38,658 nucleotides of DNA, taken from Methanococci archaeon. Lineage in GTDB: Archaea; AGJL01; Methanococci; Methanococcales; Methanocaldococcaceae. The stretch spans positions 1 through 38,658 of the forward strand of contig JAADDS010000035.1 of NCBI GenBank assembly GCA_013153845.1, in the 5' to 3' direction. The notes beneath the pieces are model-generated. The model was not told the origin of the DNA. It saw only the letters and a list, made by a program, of their open reading frames with translations, and made no database searches. The translations under genes were made by a program, and so were the position numbers. Positions 36,019 through 38,658 of the stretch are shown here, piece after piece; position 1 is the stretch's first letter, and the number at the start of each line of letters is the position of its first letter.

Positions 36019-37917
36019 TTAATTACTAATTTCTGATAGTTTTTTTCTTAAAATTTCATTGACTAACTTTCCATCTGCCTTTCCTCTTAATTTTGCCATA
36101 CATCTACCCATTAAAAACCCATAGGCCTTTTCTCCTTTTTCTTTAACCACATCTAAATGTTCTTTAATTATATCTTCAATGATCTTTTCGACTTCCTCCC
36201 TTGACAAGCCCTTTAATCCCTTGATCTCTAAAATCTCATCTATACTTTTATCTGGAAACTCACAAAAGCCCTTTAAGACCTCAATAATTCCTTCCTTTGC
36301 TAATTTTCCTTCAGATAATGCTTTAAAGGTTTCTTCTAAGTGTTTATCTTTCAATTTGCCAATATCATAACCCTCTCTTTTTATCTCTTTTAATGTTCCT
36401 TCCAACGTTGTAGCAATTAAGATCGGCTTAATATTCTTAAATTTCTTGCAGAGTTCTTCAAATAAATCAACATAATAACTCAAAACCATTTTTCTTGCTA
36501 ATTCATCATTTAATTTATACTCCTTCTTAAACCTCTCAAATTTCTCCTCTGGAAGTTCTGGTAGATTGGCTTTAATCTCTTCAATAAACTCCTTCTTTAT
36601 GGTTATTGGAGGAATATCTGTCTCTGGATACATCCTTGCAGCTCCTGGTAGAGGTCTTAAATAGGCAGTGTTTCCATCCTCTAACGCTTTCCTTGTTTCC
36701 TCTGGAACTCCAATTAATGCCTCTTTAGCCCTCTCTATCACTGCCTCTAATGCTTTATCTACCTTACTCTCTTCATCTGCAACAATAATTACAGCATCAT
36801 TTTCCTCTGCATTAACGAACTCTCTAAGTTTTTTAACTTCTTCCTCTGTAATGCCATATTTTGGCAACTCATCAGTATGGAATAGCCCTCCAACACCAGC
36901 TATAACCTTAGCTCTATCTGAAAACTCTGTTCCCAATCTTCTTCCTGGTTGGATCTCTCTTCCAACTAAACCGGCAAAGCCCTTTAATAAAACTGCTTTA
37001 ACTTTTCCATTCTTTTTCTTTAAAGCGTTTTGTATGATTTTTGATTTGCAGTTCTTAAATATATCGCTAACATCAAATATCTCCTCAATAACTTCTGCAT
37101 TTCTTTTCTTTAATTCATCTCTAATTTTTAATAGGTTTATCTGTCTTATAACTTCATTTTCAACAACTTTTTCAATTAAGTCCAAGTCCTGAACTCCTTT
37201 AACTTCAATTCTTGCTCCGTCTTTAATTGATATATTAATATCTTGCCTTATTGTTCCTAAACCTCTCTTAACTTTTCCAGTTGCTCTTAATATCTCTCCG
37301 ATCCTTTTTGCAGCTTCTTTTGCCATTTTTGGGGTTTTTATATCTGGGGCGGTTGAGACCTCGACTAATGGAATTCCTAATCTATCTAAATTATAAACAA
37401 TAGCATCTCCTCTCTCCTCTATTTTTCTCGCAGCATCTTCCTCTAAACATAAGCTTGTTATTCCTACTTTACCTTCAGATGTTTCTATAAACCCTTCTCT
37501 TGCTAAGAATATAGTCCTTTGGAATCCTGAAGTGTTTGAACCATCAATAACTATCTTTCTCATTGTATATGCAATATCAACAACATCCATGTTCATCAAT
37601 AAAGCAACTTCTAACGCTATCCTTAATGCCTCTTCACTTGGGATATGTGGGGGTTCTTCATCCAACTCAACTAAGCAAGTTGTGTCGTTATAAAATTGGT
37701 AGATGAATTTTTTCCCCTTCCTTGCTTCAATTAAAGCCGCTCTATCAACTTCTCCCATTTCGCTTAATGAAGGTCTTAAAACTCTAACAATCTCCCCATC
37801 TGGCTCATCATCTCTTAAAATTGTAGGACAGTGGCAGAATAACTTTCTTTTTGTATTTAACTGTTGATGTATCTCTAATCCAACTTTTAAGCCGATTTTT
37901 TCATAGTCAATTTCCAT
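36019..37917 (-). CDS. gatE: Archaeal Glu-tRNA(Gln) amidotransferase subunit E
   Basis: A 632-residue kinase/transamidase subunit that, with GatD, converts Glu-tRNA-Gln to Gln-tRNA-Gln in archaea, which lack GlnRS. The GatB-like catalytic domain begins GLKVGLEIHQQLNTKRKLFCHCP. The AspRS-type insert is about residues 275-400 (FAGLVGREIQPGRRLGTEFSDRAKV). The C-terminal tail is the helical YqeY-like domain (KLRGKADGKLVNEILRKKL) that contacts tRNA. GGTGATAAT precedes the ATG. GatD is not in the window. Confidence 0.96.
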   Translation of the reverse strand: MEIDYEKIGLKVGLEIHQQLNTKRKLFCHCPTILRDDEPDGEIVRVLRPSLSEMGEVDRAALIEARKGKKFIYQFYNDTTCLVELDEEPPHIPSEEALRIALEVALLMNMDVVDIAYTMRKIVIDGSNTSGFQRTIFLAREGFIETSEGKVGITSLCLEEDAARKIEERGDAIVYNLDRLGIPLVEVSTAPDIKTPKMAKEAAKRIGEILRATGKVKRGLGTIRQDINISIKDGARIEVKGVQDLDLIEKVVENEVIRQINLLKIRDELKKRNAEVIEEIFDVSDIFKNCKSKIIQNALKKKNGKVKAVLLKGFAGLVGREIQPGRRLGTEFSDRAKVIAGVGGLFHTDELPKYGITEEEVKKLREFVNAEENDAVIIVADEESKVDKALEAVIERAKEALIGVPEETRKALEDGNTAYLRPLPGAARMYPETDIPPITIKKEFIEEIKANLPELPEEKFERFKKEYKLNDELARKMVLSYYVDLFEELCKKFKNIKPILIATTLEGTLKEIKREGYDIGKLKDKHLEETFKALSEGKLAKEGIIEVLKGFCEFPDKSIDEILEIKGLKGLSREEVEKIIEDIIKEHLDVVKEKGEKAYGFLMGRCMAKLRGKADGKLVNEILRKKLSEISN

Positions 37918-37930
37918 ATTATCACCAAAA

Positions 37931-38365
37931 TTATTTTGAATTTATGATTTTTATTTCTTCTTTATCAGCAGTCCATTTAAAATTGTTATCCAAAGTTATT
38001 AAATTTTTAATTTTATAATGCTTAGATGTTGTGAGTATTAAATCATCGTTTGGCAATAGTCTATATTTTGTAATCAAAATTACACGATATTTATAAATAT
38101 CTTCATTCATATTTTTGTGTAATTAGTAAAGAAAATAAATCATTCAATAGTTTTGCTTTTCTTTTTTTATCTACAATTATTCTGGCTTGTGTTTTAATGT
38201 ATATGATTTTTTATTGTTATTAATTTTAGATAAACAATTAAAACCTCACTAAACACCAATTGAATTTATAAGGATCATATTTTTCCAACAGCCTTAAAAT
38301 ATTCACATTTCCACTAAAATGATTAATTATTACATGGGAATTAACAAACCTTCTATATCTTCCAT
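37931..38365 (-). pseudogene. Degraded VapC-type PIN-domain toxin
   Basis: PIN-domain fragments remain in at least three frames. From 38365 down: RRFVNSHVIINHFSGNVNILRLLEKYDP (the usual first Asp of FVDS is now Asn), then SEVLIVYLKL, then RIIVDKKRKAKLLNDLFSLL, then LPNDDLILTTSKHYKIKNLITLDNNFK down to a stop at 37931. The last fragment is open from an ATG at 38110 but is only a C-terminal third, so it cannot be a full nuclease. Frameshifts and internal stops show decay. It lies downstream of gatE's start side, as the partner of the broken antitoxin gene at 38353-38540. Confidence 0.75.
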
Positions 38366-38540
38366 TCTTCTTCAACTGCTTCTAAGGATTTTTCTACTTT
38401 ATTTTTCTTAAATCTTCCGTATAATTCCATAACTCTAATTTTTTATCCAATTTCTTTTTTTTATTTTTTTAGTAATTTCTTCTATATCTCAATATATTTT
38501 AAATCTGATTTGGGATCTCAATTTTTATAGTAAATTCCAT
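38353..38540 (-). pseudogene. Degraded VapB-type antitoxin
   Basis: An ATG at 38540 with GGTGAAAAA starts MEFTIKIEIPNQI, which is like VapB antitoxins of methanogens, and then meets a stop. In another frame ELYGRFKKNKVEKSLEAVEEEWKI ends in TAG at 38353-38355, a typical antitoxin tail that binds the toxin. The start of the toxin overlaps its end, as in intact vapBC operons. At least one frameshift or stop separates the two parts, so it is not functional. Confidence 0.7.
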
Positions 38541-38567
38541 TTTTTCACCAAAAATAAAAATTTAAAT

Positions 38568-38658
38568 TTAATATGTATCAAATCTACTTCTATATTCAAT
38601 CTCTCCAACTAAATTCTCATTAATTAGTTTTTTAACTTCTTCCACATCATAATTTCCT
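38568..38658 (-). CDS. 3' end of an unidentified gene, truncated by the window
   Basis: An open frame enters from the right edge and ends at TAA 38568-38570. The last residues are GNYDVEEVKKLINENLVGEIEYRSRFDTY. I do not recognise the family from 29 residues. It is 28 bases upstream of the broken antitoxin's ATG on the same strand and may be another small accessory gene. Confidence 0.5.
   Translation of the reverse strand, partial: GNYDVEEVKKLINENLVGEIEYRSRFDTY

Overview
The window is almost certainly chromosomal DNA of a hyperthermophilic methanogen of the Methanocaldococcus type. The evidence is a very AT-rich genome, GGTGA-type ribosome binding sites directly before most starts, and archaeal TATA boxes. 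The gene set agrees: family-D DNA polymerase large subunit, GatE, archaeal NAC, an archaeal LeuRS, a lone 2-oxoacid:ferredoxin oxidoreductase alpha subunit, HypE, and a geranylgeranyl-transferring UbiA enzyme. I saw no rRNA, tRNA or CRISPR array.

Layout. 1-237: GC-rich, hairpin-rich remnant that looks like the right end of an IS200/IS605 (TnpB) element, abutting leuS. 238-9749: leuS, an ADP-ribosylglycohydrolase, a type IV pilin-like protein, a CBS-domain protein, pyrI, an ACT-domain protein and bioA. 10266-15056: DNA polymerase D large subunit, split at its catalytic motif by a 461-residue LAGLIDADG intein ending in Gln. 15109-17308: a DUF89 protein and HflX. 17646-22650: a metallo-beta-lactamase-fold gene diverges from a four-gene molybdate/tungstate-type ABC transporter operon that contains a DUF364 protein, followed by nadE. 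22662-28246 (minus strand): NAC, UbiA, adenine deaminase, hypoxanthine phosphoribosyltransferase, an OB-fold/winged-helix protein and HypE, with a GC-rich candidate RNA before hypE's stop. 28484-32677: M50 protease, purA, surE and a winged-helix regulator. 32700-34430: DUF318 permease, an overlooked 57-residue zinc ribbon and a thioredoxin-like protein. 34724-37917: korA and gatE. 37931-38658: a decayed VapBC-type toxin-antitoxin pair and the 3' end of another gene.

How genes fit together. The most interesting locus is 17646-21841. Its divergent promoter region holds a GGAA-N6-TTCC palindrome, the published operator consensus of the methanococcal nitrogen repressor NrpR. That palindrome is fused to a 19-bp perfect palindrome, and a near copy lies 137 bp away at the other gene. 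This suggests nitrogen-controlled uptake of molybdenum (or tungsten), as expected where metal is needed for nitrogenase. The ADP-ribosylglycohydrolase at 3336 (DraG superfamily) is compatible with that theme but does not prove it. A second theme is purine salvage: adenine deaminase and hypoxanthine phosphoribosyltransferase are adjacent, and PurA and SurE lie nearby. Several starts were moved from the longest open frame to a codon with a proper ribosome binding site; UUG starts are inferred for hpt and purA.
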